From Curvularia sp. ZM96 (lineage: Eukaryota > Ascomycota > Dothideomycetes > Pleosporales > Pleosporaceae): DNA of 64,000 nt. The notes below the pieces were generated by a model. It was not told where the DNA came from, ran no database searches, and saw nothing but the letters and a program-made list of their open reading frames with translations. The stretch is taken from assembly GCA_022457065.1 (NCBI GenBank), contig JAJGBQ010000002.1, positions 4,898,001 through 4,962,000 on the forward strand, written 5' to 3'. A program made the translations under genes and the position numbers. This document shows, piece by piece, positions 45,536 to 57,800 of this stretch; position 1 is the stretch's first letter; each line of letters opens with the position of its first letter.

Positions 45536-47339
45536 TTATGCTTGTTGCTCAGACTCCTCCAAGCGTGTAGCCGACACAACAAGAATATGAGTGCTAATGT
45601 ACCCACACCACGAAGTTAGACCAGCCAACTCCGAACTAAACACCAATCTGTATACCCCACCTTCGGTCTTGACAGTGACTTTATTTTTCAGTGGCCATGC
45701 CTTTGTTTCATCATATCCAATAATATCCCATGGGACACCGGACTCTTCATATCTGCTTGCGTATATGAGATGAGATTGATGAAACGGACCCCCGTCCTCA
45801 AGGATCCCCAGATCATATCCCAGGGATCGTGATCTCTCGTGGCAAAGTAATTTGACTGAGATATGCTCAGTCCCCACAAGTACTTGTAGGTGTAGTAGCA
45901 ACGCGACATTATGGATGCCTTTATAGTGACGCCCAGTCAGGAACATATTGTCAGTATGGTCCCAATATGCTGTTGGAAAAGCTGACTTGACTTTGAGCGT
46001 TTTGGATGGTTGGACTCTCAATGCGAATCTGCGATAGAATGCAAATACATTCGTTTTACTAACACGAGGATCAATGACAATATGAACGTTACTGATGCGA
46101 TATCGGTTAGCTGGAGGTGTTAATATTTTCATGTTGTCCTCAGCAAGCCGACAATAGAAACGCGGCGCTAGCTTGTGCAAATAGATTCCTTGGTTTATGT
46201 TAGGATCCCTCCCAAGAGCCATCCAATAAACTGTTGAGGGCGATTCACCCGTGTATTGAATGTCTACTGTTTCGAGGGAAAGTCCGGTGGATAAAAAAAG
46301 GCCTTTGTTGGTAGTAGAAAATTCCGCAAACACCCCAGGAAAAGGAACAACAGCGTGTCTGCCGGCGAAATTTGCAGGGCTCGGAGCGAAGCACCCGATG
46401 AACCTCTCGTGTGAGTCCCGCAAGCAGCGCCAGAGAAGAATGGTGAGGTCATTGTCACGCCTAACGACCTCCTCTTGTAGGCGGCGGAAGGCCTTTTCCC
46501 CTTCACCATAGATTAGGGGCATGTTGACATCAAAAATCCCTAGTAGGCAGTATGCGGTGTCTTCCAGACGTTTGGTTCGACGGCCGGCCGCCCAAGCCAT
46601 TTTCCGTGCGATGGAGAAAGAGGACAGCTCCTGGGAACCTAGAAGAACGCTCTCATGGATGTTGGTGGAACGACTAATCACTCCAGCATAATCGGCTTTG
46701 TTACCTATGAAATCCCAATTCTTGTTGAAAAATTTGACTATGCGGGGCGCAATCAACTCTTGCAGCGTCCAGCCGCGCGAAAACCAACGACAGTGTTGTA
46801 TGCGGTTTCCGGGCGCATCTCCAGGAACAAGGTCTTCCAGAAAGGCGTAACAGACGTCGGCTGACTTGTACCATTGGAACATTGAATTGATGGACTCTGT
46901 CAGCTCCGCGCTACTCGACTTGTCAACTAAAACAGGTGAAGAAAGTGTTAGCTTCATCTCACGACAGCATATGCTCTACGTCTTATGCGCACATGCGAGC
47001 CAGTCATTGAAAGGGAAGGAAACAACTCACTTGTACATCACATGTTAGCAAAGCCTATGTTTCTGTCTTTGGTAACTTCAAGGCTTACCTGCAACACGTG
47101 TCAACCCAAAAATACGCGAGACCATCTGCTGCTGCCTGTTTGGCACAAGCACGTATTTTGTCGAGCCCGAGCTTGCTTCGGCTAAGCTTGCTTCGGACAG
47201 TTCCTTGTACCATATCCTGATACGTGACTTCTTGGTCATCTGCACCCCAGGTGTGAGAGAGAATGGCATAGGGTGGGATATCTTGGCCTATGAACTCGAC
47301 AAGGCTGAAGCCGCCATCCTGAATATGTAGGAGACGCAT
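45536..47339 (-). CDS. HET-domain protein (HET-E-like N-terminus) with uncertain splice junction
   Basis: Exon 47339-47089 carries the HET start (MRLLHIQDGGF, YAILSHTWGADDQEVTYQDM, FWVDTCC). The part 46926-45536 continues DKSSSAELTESINSMFQWY, RGWTLQELIAPRIV, EDTAYCLLGIFDVNMPLIYGEG and RRLQEEVVR. A long unknown C-terminal part follows. Simple removal of 47088-46927 (GTAAGC..TTTTAG, 162 bases) leaves a one-base frame error, because the first exon ends TGC-AG where the family needs TGC-A before TT-GAC (Ile-Asp-Lys). A model with an extra 50-base exon (about 47030-46981) restores the frame, but it uses a weak AAG acceptor and adds 17 unusual residues. The gene may thus be newly broken. HET proteins act in vegetative incompatibility and cell death. 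Confidence 0.75.
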
Positions 47340-47688
47340 AGGGCTTATTTTGAATTATACTATGGACATGAAAGATAAAAGCGAGCTTGAGAATGTGGAT
47401 GCAGGGTGCGCGCGGGCTTCTCCAGAACGGCTGAAATGTAGTATTGTGATAACTGGGAGGAAGTGAGGTGCAAGGAGGCCAGCGCTTGGTGGGGCTGCAG
47501 GTATACCAGACCGAAGCCACCAACACGTGCCTACAAGAGCTTAGCGAAATAGGTCAGCATTACCCAGCTTTAATACAGGCTTTCACGAAGAATAATTTTC
47601 TCTTCTTTCAATAGAATCATTGATAAAGTCAGTACAGAAACAAAAAATTGCGCCATTTGGTTCTACATGACAACTCGTATTCCAAAGT

Positions 47689-48576
47689 TCAAAGCTCGCT
47701 CTTCCAGGAAAGATCCTCAGGCACGCCCATTTGTCTTTGCTGAAAGTTCAGTATACGCTGCAGGAAAATGGGCTTGACGCTCAATATGCCAACAAAGCTC
47801 AACAGGATCATGAGCAAAACACCCAGGCCTACACCCAAAGCTACAGCGTCCAGCTGCCTCCTCACTTTCCTTAGCCATGCCTTTGTGTCCTCGACCGCAA
47901 TGTTCTCATCGTATGCGCGTCGAGCGCTCATCAATCCAGGAAGGCCATCTAGAGATCGATGATTAAACTGTTTCTGGTAGTCACCAAGTTCCTTCTTCTC
48001 CATCATCTTGCGAGCCCAGTTTTCCATGGTGTCCAGGTGCTTGGAACTGTTCTCTTCATGAGTGTCGGGGTCGTGGTTTGCATAAGTGACAGCGTCGCCT
48101 GCAGCTTCCATGCCGTCAGTCGTTGCGTTGGTGACTTGTGGCACCTGAAAGCCGCAGCTTGTCTGCACCTTTTGTACCTTGAGTACAATGATTGCTCTCA
48201 CACCGGCAATGTCGACATCGTCTCCGTTTTCAGTCGACATCTTGGCGCGTATCTGGCTAAAGTACTGATCCCATTTTTCGACTACTTTTCCCTTGCAGAA
48301 CAGTCGCATGATCTGTGGCTTGGGGCCGAACGAGGAAAACAGGAGAGTAACGCGGCCATTTTCGTACACATGTGAGATGGTCTCGCAACCACTTCCTGTA
48401 GCGTCGAGGTAGGCAACTGTGTTGGGTCCTAGAACGGCAAAGGTCTTGGAGGGATGACCCTTGGGCGAGATGTTGATGTGCTCACCAGCCCATGGCGCGC
48501 TGGCGACAAAGAAAATAGGCTGCCTCGTGATGAAGTCGATGTGATCTTGGGTGAGGGACGGATAGAATTTGACCAT
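47689..48576 (-). CDS. Pyridoxamine-5'-phosphate-oxidase-like split-barrel protein with C-terminal membrane span
   Basis: Single exon, 295 aa. Residues about 1-150 form an FMN-binding split barrel of the PPOX-like class: FFVASAPWAGEHINISPKG, LGPNTVAYLDATGSGCET, SHVYENGRVTLLFSSFG and MRLFCKGKVV. The middle is charged, with WLRKVRRQLDA preceding a hydrophobic span (VALGVGLGVLLMILLSFVGIL). This suggests a tail-anchored or single-pass membrane protein with the flavin domain in the cytosol. The substrate is unknown. It is not the biosynthetic PNPO enzyme. Confidence 0.8.
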   Translation of the reverse strand: MVKFYPSLTQDHIDFITRQPIFFVASAPWAGEHINISPKGHPSKTFAVLGPNTVAYLDATGSGCETISHVYENGRVTLLFSSFGPKPQIMRLFCKGKVVEKWDQYFSQIRAKMSTENGDDVDIAGVRAIIVLKVQKVQTSCGFQVPQVTNATTDGMEAAGDAVTYANHDPDTHEENSSKHLDTMENWARKMMEKKELGDYQKQFNHRSLDGLPGLMSARRAYDENIAVEDTKAWLRKVRRQLDAVALGVGLGVLLMILLSFVGILSVKPIFLQRILNFQQRQMGVPEDLSWKSEL

Positions 48577-49087
48577 GATGAATGCGTGTAGTAACCAAAA
48601 GGCGGTAAGCGCTTTATGGATTTAGGTGCTGTCGAAATTGGATTTGGGAAATTGCTGAGATTTCTGGTTAAGAATGCAGGTGATGCGCGCAGCAGAGGCC
48701 CTATGAAATGCTAACAGTCCTATGCGAATTGCCCTGGATGGTACCCTGAAAGGGGAATGTGGAAGATAAGATGGTAGAGGCTGAGGAATTCAAGCGCCGA
48801 TTGTCGGCGTGTGGGGACCGGAGAGGTGAGATCAGAAACCTAGATGAATTGGGCAATTGGCAACCGAGCGTATTTTTTTCTTGGGGCGTACGAATTCTAG
48901 GAGAAAGCTTTGTATCGCAAGAATCTGGGCAGGAAAGATTAAGTCGTCCGAATGCACGGTAGCTGCCCCATGCCTCTTAAGTACTAGGCTGCTAACTACA
49001 AGTGGGGGCGGGGCGCATCAACTATGGATCGCGAAGCCGCTGCATGTTGCAACATCCTACGCATAATACACAGCTCTCACAGTCAAC
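48577..49087. promoter_or_regulatory. Divergent promoter, split-barrel protein / CZIB
   Basis: About 510 bases between divergent starts. No clear TATA box or repeated motif. Confidence 0.4.
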
Positions 49088-49683
49088 ATGGTGCTCGCAC
49101 TAGCACTAAAAGCAGAACTTAATGGGTTAGTTTCCCGTGAAGCTTAAATGACAGCCTGTAGACTGATTTCCTTTGCCTAGAGTGACGGACCTCCGCCCCA
49201 ACGACACCGAAGATGCGCCTTTCTTCTACACTTTCAAAGTGCAATGCACGTCATGTCGCGAGATACACCCAAACTATGTCACAGTAAACCGGTTCGAGAT
49301 GAACGAGCAAAGCGGCAGTAAAGGCGAGGCCAACTTTGTCTGGAAGTGCAAGAACTGTAAGGTTGTTCTGCCCATGCGCTTCTTCACTACTCTCAAATAG
49401 CTAACACGCCCGATAGAGGGAGCATTCGGCAAACGTCAAGTCCGCACCGGCATCATACCCGCAGAGCGACCCACCAAAGAAGATCAACATACTCGAGTTC
49501 GACTGCAGAGGGCTGGAGTTTACAGAGTTCAAGGCTGAGGGCGAGTTCCTGGCCACAGGGGTTGAATCTGGAACCAAGTTCTCAGGTATCGAGCTGCCCG
49601 ATGGTGAATGGTTCGATTACGACGAGAAAGCTGGCGAAGAGGTTAGCATCACAAACGTGGAGTGGGAGATTCGGCGCGCATAG
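49088..49683 (+). CDS. CXXC zinc-binding protein CZIB (DUF866 / C1orf123 family)
   Basis: Exons 49088-49125, 49181-49361 and 49417-49683; introns 49126-49180 and 49362-49416. Product 161 aa, matching the family length of about 160. Key features are FKVQCTSCREIH and WKCKNCK (two CxxC pairs forming one zinc site), NVTDLRP-like VTDLRPND, and the C-terminal LEFDCRGLEFTEF and FDYDEKAGEEV. The family is conserved in eukaryotes; a metallochaperone-linked role has been proposed for the human member. The first exon codes only 12 residues. Confidence 0.9.
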
Positions 49684-50121
49684 AGGAAATTCTCAGGAGC
49701 CGCTGAGCGAAGATAGAACACTTGCTTAGAGCAGGTTTCGTTGCTAGGAGGCTCTGATGGCGGCCATCCAATACGTAGTCAGCTCTGATAATATCGGTAG
49801 ACAACACTGCTATCGGTTGAGGCATGTTGAAAATGAAAGAGGCACAGATGTGACAATCAGATATATTCACGTCCAGAGCACGGCTTTATGCAGATCACCT
49901 GCTTTTGAAACAAAATGTAGAGCATTATCTTGGACTACATTGTCTTTGAACACTGCAAGAGCGGTAATAACATGATGAACAGAGATAGTGTAGAAGAAAG
50001 TGGGTATCATTTATCGTCTCGTTACATGGATCTGAATAGTAGGTAGGCAGAAAGATAGAGGGGGTTCGTCGTGGTTCGCAAACTTGCTAACACAAGGAGC
50101 GCAGATTGCGTAAGCGGTGTC
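49684..50121. other. Convergent intergenic region
   Basis: 438 bases between the CZIB stop and the UBA/AT-hook gene stop; 3' flanks only. A short frame here is not supported. Confidence 0.4.
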
Positions 50122-52217
50122 TCATTTCTTCAACGTTCTTAGCAAAGGAGCAATTCTTGCTCTTTTGCTCAAGCCCACGCGGTATGGCACTTTGCCTTTG
50201 GTCATTGGCGAAGCAGTCGTAGATTTTGCTGATTTCTCCGACGTATCTGACGCTGCAGCTGGGAGAGGTTTTGACGGAAGGTTGGGTTCATTGATATTCT
50301 CAGAACCCACTGATTCTATTGGTTCCACTGGCGCAACTTCTGAGTCCGAGCCCACCTTCTCAGTGACCAAGTTTGATTCGATAGTTGGTGGGGGTTCGCT
50401 AGGTTGCTCTGACTTGGTGTCCTGTTCCGAGATTTCAATGGGTTCGAGGGTCTCATTAGTGGTGGCTGTCTTCTTTGGGCGACCCCGACCCCTTTTCTTC
50501 TCAGTGACAACCTCTGGAACTTTGACTGTCGTTTGAGATGATTCCGCCTCGGGCTGATCCGATGCAGTCTTCCGACGTTTTGTCTTTTTACTCGGCACGC
50601 TAACGGCATCGCCCGCTTTTGTGGCAGCAGTCTTAGGAGACTTTTTCGGTATTACGACTTGCACCTTTGTAGGGCTCATGTTTTGAGTTGCTTCTGAAGG
50701 AAGATCTGACTTGGAAGTTGTTGTGGTAGTGTTGGTACATTCGGGCTGGACCGTGATATTATCTGTATCCGGCGCTGCTGATTGAGCACTTTGTGCAATC
50801 TCATCGTCGTCTCGGCGATACTCGTTCAAGCCACGCATTATGTCCTGCACAGCCTGAGCATCGACTGCAGGGAGCTCATCTCCTTTTCTTTGTTTTGGCA
50901 TCGGTCTAGGTGGACTTTGCGGTGCCAGCTCGTCATGGCCGATATTGTTAGTAACCAGCCAATCCACTGTCTGGATGACGTCACCGTTATTCCGTTTCAA
51001 AGCCCCAGCAGTGGTCGAAGGTGTGAAGCCCATATCGCAGATTTGGCGCACTTTTTCAGGCGTCGTAATTGAACTCGAAGTGCGCATCTCGGCCGTCGTT
51101 CTTCGGCGTTTGCTGACCTTCATGGCTTTTTCAGGGCGGATAGAATAGTCGATTGGCTCTTCTGTGTGAACTTTTAGTGATCGTGAGCGGCTAGGTCGTG
51201 GCTTATATTGCTCCTCCGGAAGTCCGATCGCCGTAAGTTCGTCATCGGAGCTAGCAGCCGGTTGGCTTTGCTGCCGAAAAGACGATGTTTTGACTCCCGC
51301 TTGTTCGTTACTAGGATATTCTGGTCGTGCACCAGGTGATGTCTCCGATATTGTTTGGGAATTGCTCTTGAAGACTACGGGTTGACCATCCACATGATCA
51401 CGCTCTGTGCAGTCCCAATTGTTCTTTAGTGGACTTCCCTCGAGGTAAAGCGAGGAAGGAGGCAGCCCAAGATCCTTCTGCATGGTCAAAACAGGTGTGC
51501 CCGATGATGTGTTAGGTGGTGGCTCATGAGCTGATGATTCAGCTTGCTCATTTGTCCCTCCTGGTGTGAACTTCATCAGGTCCGACCAAGGCACTGATGG
51601 GTCAGGTGGGGGCTGATAGCAAAGCCCTTCGGTTTCCGACTCCTGGCCTAGCATTGCTGGGGCCTTGACAACTTCCAAAAGACGCTGCTGCGTCATGGTG
51701 GCGTTTGGGATAGTGCTGGAGGGCTCACCAAACATGGACGGGTCATGTTGGGCGTAGTCGTTGCGTATAGTGCCTTCCAAGTTCCAGGTTGCTTCAGGCA
51801 AATTCACGAAACCGTCGCCGGCGGCAATTTCACCAGGAGGAAAATGTGAGTCGTCCCTTTTGGAGGGAAAGCCGAGTGGAGATCGGCCAGGGCTCAGGTG
51901 AGGTTCAGTCTTCCTTCTCTTGTTTGGATGTTCAGATTCGGGTAAAGAGACTGAGGATTGTAGCTCATCCTGACTGGGCAGAGGCTGTAGATGAGCATTG
52001 TATGTTTCCTTGCCTGGTCTACTTAGATAATCTAAGGCAATGATTAGTGTCACAGCGGAGGATGTCATAGGAACATGTCAACCCTACCAACGCCACCTGT
52101 GCTTTGTGAACGAGAATCAGGCCGCTGACCGGCCGCGTGTGGCTGTTGCGATGTTGGCAGTTCGGCCTCAAAGTCTTCGTCGAGCTCATCGTCTGAATCC
52201 TGCACGATGCGGGCCAT
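50122..52217 (-). CDS. UBA-domain protein with AT-hook-like motif
   Basis: Exons 52217-52088 and 52031-50122; the intron 52087-52032 (GTAGGG..CTTAG) joins STGGV to DYLSRPG. Product 679 aa. The N-terminus MARIVQDSDDELDEDFEAEL is acidic. A UBA domain lies at about residues 366-405 (TPEKVRQICDMGFTPSTTAG, then GDVIQTVDWLVTN). An AT-hook-like KKRGRGRPKKT is near residue 555, and several basic NLS-like stretches (SKRRRTT, KKTKRRKT) are present. The rest is low-complexity. Together this suggests a nuclear chromatin-associated protein that reads ubiquitin; this is inference. I do not recognise an orthologue with a known role. Confidence 0.78.
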
Positions 52218-52432
52218 TTTTGATCATTTCTTGGCTATTGCAGTAATGTTGGCGGCACCGTGGGAAAGTCACCTGGAGTCGTGTCGGGGCTGCCGCGTCG
52301 GATACGCGCTATCACGGGCGCGACGAGGCGCTAGCGGTGCGGACTTGCTGTTTTGGGCGGGCACCGCCATCAACTTTGGAGCCCGCTACTTGCTCATCTG
52401 GACTTTCCTACTACCAACACTACTTTACAGCC
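52218..52432. promoter_or_regulatory. Compact divergent promoter, UBA/AT-hook gene / XAP5
   Basis: Only about 215 bases separate the two start codons, so both genes probably share a bidirectional promoter. It is GC-rich, with no TATA box. Confidence 0.55.
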
Positions 52433-53654
52433 ATGGATCGATTCGCTTCTAGCTCGGGCGATCCTAGCGATGCCTCGAATAACTCGCGCTTCACTTCACA
52501 AGCCGCCACCGCCGAAGACCTGCTCAAGGCGCAAACCGTCGGTCTCGTAAACCTCAATGATTACCGCAAGCGACGCGCAGAAGCCATGGACAGAAAAGAA
52601 CGGGGCGATTCGGGGCTTGATTCCGGGGCCAGCACACCGTTGGATGGGTAAGGATGAACGCCTTTTGTATGGCCTGTTTGCTAATTTGCAAAGTACAGAG
52701 CATCGACGCCGAAGCCAGTCTTCAAGAAGAAGCGCAAGGTAGCCGCCAAAGGCAAGCTCTCATTTGGCACAGAGGAAGGGGATGACACCGACTCTACTGT
52801 TTCCAAGACAAATGGCTCACGCCAAAGCACACTCAGCGACCCTTCTGGCGAGAATACTGCAGCAGAAGGCAATGTGGTCAAGAAGAAATTAGGTGCAAAT
52901 GCGAGCGTTGGCCTGAAGCCTCGTGTCATGACCAAGACGGCTCTACAGCGCGAGGCACAGCAGGCAGAGCTTGCACGGCAGGACTTTGTCAAGATGCGTG
53001 ATGCCGTCAAGGCAACCGAAGTCGTGATACCGTTCGTCTTCTACGATGGCACCAACATCCCAGGCGGACGATGCAGGCTAAAGAAGGGGGAGCAGATCTG
53101 GCTGTTCTTGGACAAAGCGAGGAAGCTGGGGGCAGAGTTGGGTGTGGGTGGGGACAGAAGCCGAAGGGACTGGGCCAGAGTCAGTGTAGACGACTTGATG
53201 CTTGTAAGGGGAGAGGTCATCATACCGCACGTAGGTTGCACGTGAGCATGTGTCCGTGTTTCTTTGCTGACATTGAAGGTAGCATTACGACATCTACCAC
53301 TTCCTGTTCAACAGAGCGAGTGGCCCTGACGGCCCCATCTTCGACTACTCGGCACAGCCTACCAAGGCTACCCCAAGCGCCACGGACGCCGGCGACGAGG
53401 CCGAGGCCGATGCAGCCACGTACGACCCACTGGCGCAGCCGCTCAAGAAGAAGAGCAAGGAGTCGGGCATACCAGAGGAAGAGCTCGAGGGGTTTGGAGA
53501 AGACGCGGCGCTGACAAAAGTGGTGGATAGACGGTGGTACGAACGCAATAAACACATCTTCCCGGCGAGCACATGGACAGAGTACGCACCGGACAAGGAC
53601 CTGTCCAAGATGCAGCGCAAGGACGCACAAGGGAACGCTTTCTTCTTCTCGTGA
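52433..53654 (+). CDS. XAP5/FAM50 family protein
   Basis: Exons 52433-52647, 52699-53230 and 53283-53654; introns 52648-52698 and 53231-53282. Product 372 aa. The conserved XAP5 domain is in the C-terminal half: EVVIPFVFYDGTNIPGG, WLFLDKARKLGAELG, WARVSVDDLMLVRGEVIIPH, then HYDIYHFLFNRA, and the end DRRWYERNKHIFPASTWTEY. The N-terminus carries the basic PKPVFKKKRKV stretch and ALQREAQQAELARQDFV. FAM50/XAP5 proteins are nuclear and associate with the spliceosome. The three exon joins (DG|AST, IPH|HYD) keep frame. Confidence 0.92.
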
Positions 53655-54804
53655 AACCAATCGAGGGCTCACATGACGGGGCCCCTGGCCGTGAGCACGG
53701 ATCCGTGGGCTGGCTTGGAAAAAAGGGTCCAGCCGCCCAGACACCATCCGGCCAAGTGGTGGGCCGCTGCTAAACGACTCGGAAGAGATCCGTGTGCATG
53801 ACTGACGGGCCAACTGCGGGGAGCGCATGTAAAAACCATCAATACAACCCCCTTCGTTCCCCACCACCGTCGTGTCTGAAGCCATGTGATTGCGCCTGAA
53901 CCGCCCGTGGCTGCCACCTGCAACCTCTGTATATGCCATGCATTGCATATCGCTACATACAGCACCTTGTCGCGTGCCCACCTGCTGTTGCGGGAACGGC
54001 CATGGGGTTCCCCCTCGGACCGCCACCAGCACGACGATTGATAACGACATGCTGTGCTAAACATGAAGCCAATCCAGTCCCACCAAGTAGCCAGACGTCG
54101 CAAGCCGTGGCGCCAGGGTTGAAGTCTCTAGTCGGTTAAGATGCCCATTGTGAGCTTACAAACATTCACCGCCGTGATCCGCCGACGCAGCCTGTACTGA
54201 TGCAGTATGATGCGACGGGGCGCCTTTGAAGCTCTGACCGTATGCCCGGCTGGGGAGGGTATAAATGGGAACAAGAGTCTTTCTTCCGCATGCGAGTGAA
54301 GGAATAAAGCAACCCTTGACCCTCACACGTCATCGGACGAGACCCTGACGACGCACAAACCACAAACCTCTCACAGCTGTCCACCTTAACATTCTTCACT
54401 TGTACTTTGCATGCCCTTTTGCACGCACTCATCACACTGCCCAGCGATCCCACCGCTACAGTGTACTTCCCCTTGCCCCCATCTGCGGCGTTCCCTACTT
54501 TTGACAGACCGTTTAACCATGTTGCAGGCGCGCTTTGGTCCGGCCTCGTCTCCTCCAATGAGAATGGTCGCCTCGAGCACACCCTAGGTAATCCGCCATC
54601 AACGCGTTGACTGCGCCGGTCGCATACAATTCACGCTTTGATATCCGTCCTGCCGATCATTCCATTGCTGCCAGTATATCTCTCGGCTTTTTTGGCGCTT
54701 TCACCTGCGCAAAGCAACACCAACAGACGCTCTAGGACTGCTCTGGGTGCCCACTATCAACATTTGTTGAGCGGTGCTTCACCGACCATCACTCCGCTGC
54801 CAAG
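53655..54804. promoter_or_regulatory. XAP5 3' flank and GDE1 promoter/leader
   Basis: About 1.15 kb. GGTATAAATGGG at 54258-54269 is a good TATA box on the + strand and would give a leader of roughly 500 bases for GDE1. The leader is pyrimidine-rich (54360-54500) and has several upstream ATGs, for example at 54410. Frames on the minus strand are not supported as genes. Confidence 0.5.
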
Positions 54805-57800
54805 ATGAAGTTCGGACACAATCTGCCCCGGAACCAGGTTCCCGAATGGGCAACCTCGTACATCAACTACAAGGGGCTCAAGAAGCTCATCAAGAACGCT
54901 GCTGAAGCTTCAAAGAACGGCTCCGATCCAGATCTCACAGGTCAGTCTAAACCTTCCAAAGCCCATGTCCCGCATTTCTGGGCCACTCCATCGAGCGTCT
55001 TCAACAGCTTGCTGGCCGATCACACGCCGATCCAACAGCGATCCATGCCTATCATAGAGCACGACACCGCCGCATGCAGGGGTCATATAGCTGACAGCAA
55101 CCCACAGAGTTCTTCTTCTCTCTCGATCGTAACCTCGAAGATGTTGACAACTTCTACAATCGAAAATACGCAGAATTCTCTCGTCGGCTTAGGATTTTAC
55201 ATGGCCGCTATGGGCGTGCTGCGCAGTTGCCCGAAGGCATCGATAAAGATGAGGCACAAGACCTCATGGGCGCATTGCTCGAGCTCCGAGGTTCCATGCG
55301 GAAGCTCCAATGGTATGGTGAGGTCAATCGAAGGGGCTTCATCAAGATTACCAAGAAGCTGGATAAAAAGATCAAGACCGTGTGTTTGCAAGAGCCATAC
55401 CTAGCATCCAAGGTCAACCCGAAGCCTTTTGCCCACAATCTGCCACTCAATCAAGACATGAAGGCTGTCAATGAGTGGCTATCGGGACTCGGCGATATCA
55501 AGACTTTTGATGACACGGGTTCTTCCCATTCTGCAGGCTCTCTCGGCCGGGTCCCAGGTCGCTCGCTCTATCTGCCTTCTGGCCTTCTCGACGCGGCAGA
55601 TTTGGCTATCCGCAACGACAAGCCCGAGGACCTAAAATTAAGGATTGCCGAGGCCTGCGCAAACAACGGCATGAACAGTTCATCCATGCAGCAGGTTCTG
55701 TTGAACTTCTTGCAGCGCTCCATTTCCTGTCGATCTAAAGAATGCATCAAAGTATTGCTCAAGAACATCCTCTCCCTGGACGAAGAAGACGACATAAACA
55801 AGCGCAATTGTATTCACCGTCTAGTCATCAACATTGGCCGTTCAAAGAGCGGCGACACATTCGGTGCCGATGGAACGCTCCTCCCCAGCTCAGGCGAAGC
55901 ACGGAACTTCATAGTGCCCGCTACCGATCCCAATCGCCAACCTCGCCCGTGCACTACTACCGAGGAAGAGTCAACACAACTGCTTAGTGAGAATGACGAG
56001 TCTGTGCGCCTGCTCATCTTTCTACTTGACGAGCTGCACCCCGAGCAGCGTAAAGCGCTCCAATCTCGTGACTCTTACGGAAGACTTCCACTTCACTATG
56101 CGGCACAATATGGCTTCGTGGTCATCTGCCAGGTAGTCATAAAGCACATGCAAGATTGGGGCCAGTTTGATGTGTCACGAGGCATTGACTCGCCCTACTG
56201 GCAGGATGCGGATGGCAACGCGCCTTTGCACCTCAGTGTGATGGGTGGACATGTCCTGACCACCAAAACGCTCCTGGAGGCAGAAAACTGGCGTGGTACC
56301 AACAAAGAAAGACGCGCGTCTAGAATATCGACTGCCCGCTCAGGAGCAGTCCTGGCTTTGGCGACTCGATCAAACTTTGTCGACATAGTCAAACTCCTAG
56401 TCGACGCTGATGTCGACGTCAACTATCAGGACGAGGGTGGTGAGACTGCTTTACACATGGCAGCGCGCTACGGTTACGATCAATGTGCTAAGGTGTTGTT
56501 GGAAGGCTCTAACACGAACAAGGCTGAAGTGGATATTCCTGAGAAGACTTTCGCCTGGACGCCACTGTTTATCGCCTGTGTCGATGATCATCTCTCGATT
56601 GTGGAACTTTTGGCCGCTGCTGGAGCCGACCTAAACCGATGCGACAACTCTGGCTGGACAGCAAAAGAACATGCAGCACTTCGTGGTCATATGCAGATTG
56701 CGGAAAGACTCTGCGAGCTTGCTCCCACGACAGTCTCGCCAAGTGTGGCGCCCACAGATGCACGGATTTCTCGGAGTGGTTCACCTCCGCAGAACTCTCT
56801 TGATGAGCGACGGTCTAAGAACCTGAACCGAGACACCAACGGTTCTATCCAGAAACCACCCGAACCTGTAAAGACTTTTGGTCACCGCTATCTAACAAAC
56901 GAAACCATGGTCTTGGTCAGTTTAGGTTCTATGGATGTCCGAAAAGACATACCGGCAGTCAAGCTCGACGACATTCCGCTTGCCGATGCACATGCAACAC
57001 AGTTAGATACTGCTCTATCTCTAGTCGTTCAAGCATCTGGAGCCAAAGGAGACCCCACAATAATCGATCTACCCATTCAGGACAACATTGCCACAGAACC
57101 TATTACATTCATGACCAGCGATGTCACCAAAGTCAAACTTTTGTTTGACCTTGTTCCCACATATGCTGGTACCCATGAACGATCAATGGGGCGAGCCGTT
57201 GCTCTGCTATCCACCATAAAGACCAGTGTGGGATCGAAGCGGATTCCCCTCCAGGGGGATATGAAGGTACCCATTGTGGCTGCCTCAACGCTGGACGTAA
57301 TTGGATCAGTCAACTTCAACTTTTTGATTATCACGCCCTTCCATCATCCAAACATGTCAATTACTGAGCAACACACTTACTGGAAGAAGATGGCTGCAAC
57401 AACCATGGTCATTGGCCACCGTGGTCTAGGCAAGAACACGGCTTCTCGCACATCGCTGCAGCTCGGCGAGAACACGATACAATCATTCATCTCGGCCGCT
57501 AATCTGGGCGCTGAGTATGTCGAATTCGATGTACAGCTGACAAAAGACCACGTCCCGGTTATCTACCACGACTTCCTTGTCAGCGAGACCGGTATTGATG
57601 CGCCGGTACACACGCTCACCCTAGATCAATTCCTTCATATTGGTGAGGGATCGAATCCTCGTTATGCCCGAACGGGGTCTCCAGACAGAACGGCCAACCT
57701 CAACGGCACGGAAGAAGACCGTCCCAGCGTGCGAAGGCCAAGATCTTACTCCGTCGACAATTCCAAGCAACGCAACATCCACACTGATCGCGCCGAGGAG

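Noticed and set aside
53220..54050. 276-residue minus-strand frame
   Set aside because: Overlaps the confirmed last XAP5 exon in antisense; no recognisable sequence.
54166..54610. Frames on both strands before GDE1
   Set aside because: They fall in the probable promoter and leader after the TATA box; no domain, and the + frame is only 67 aa.
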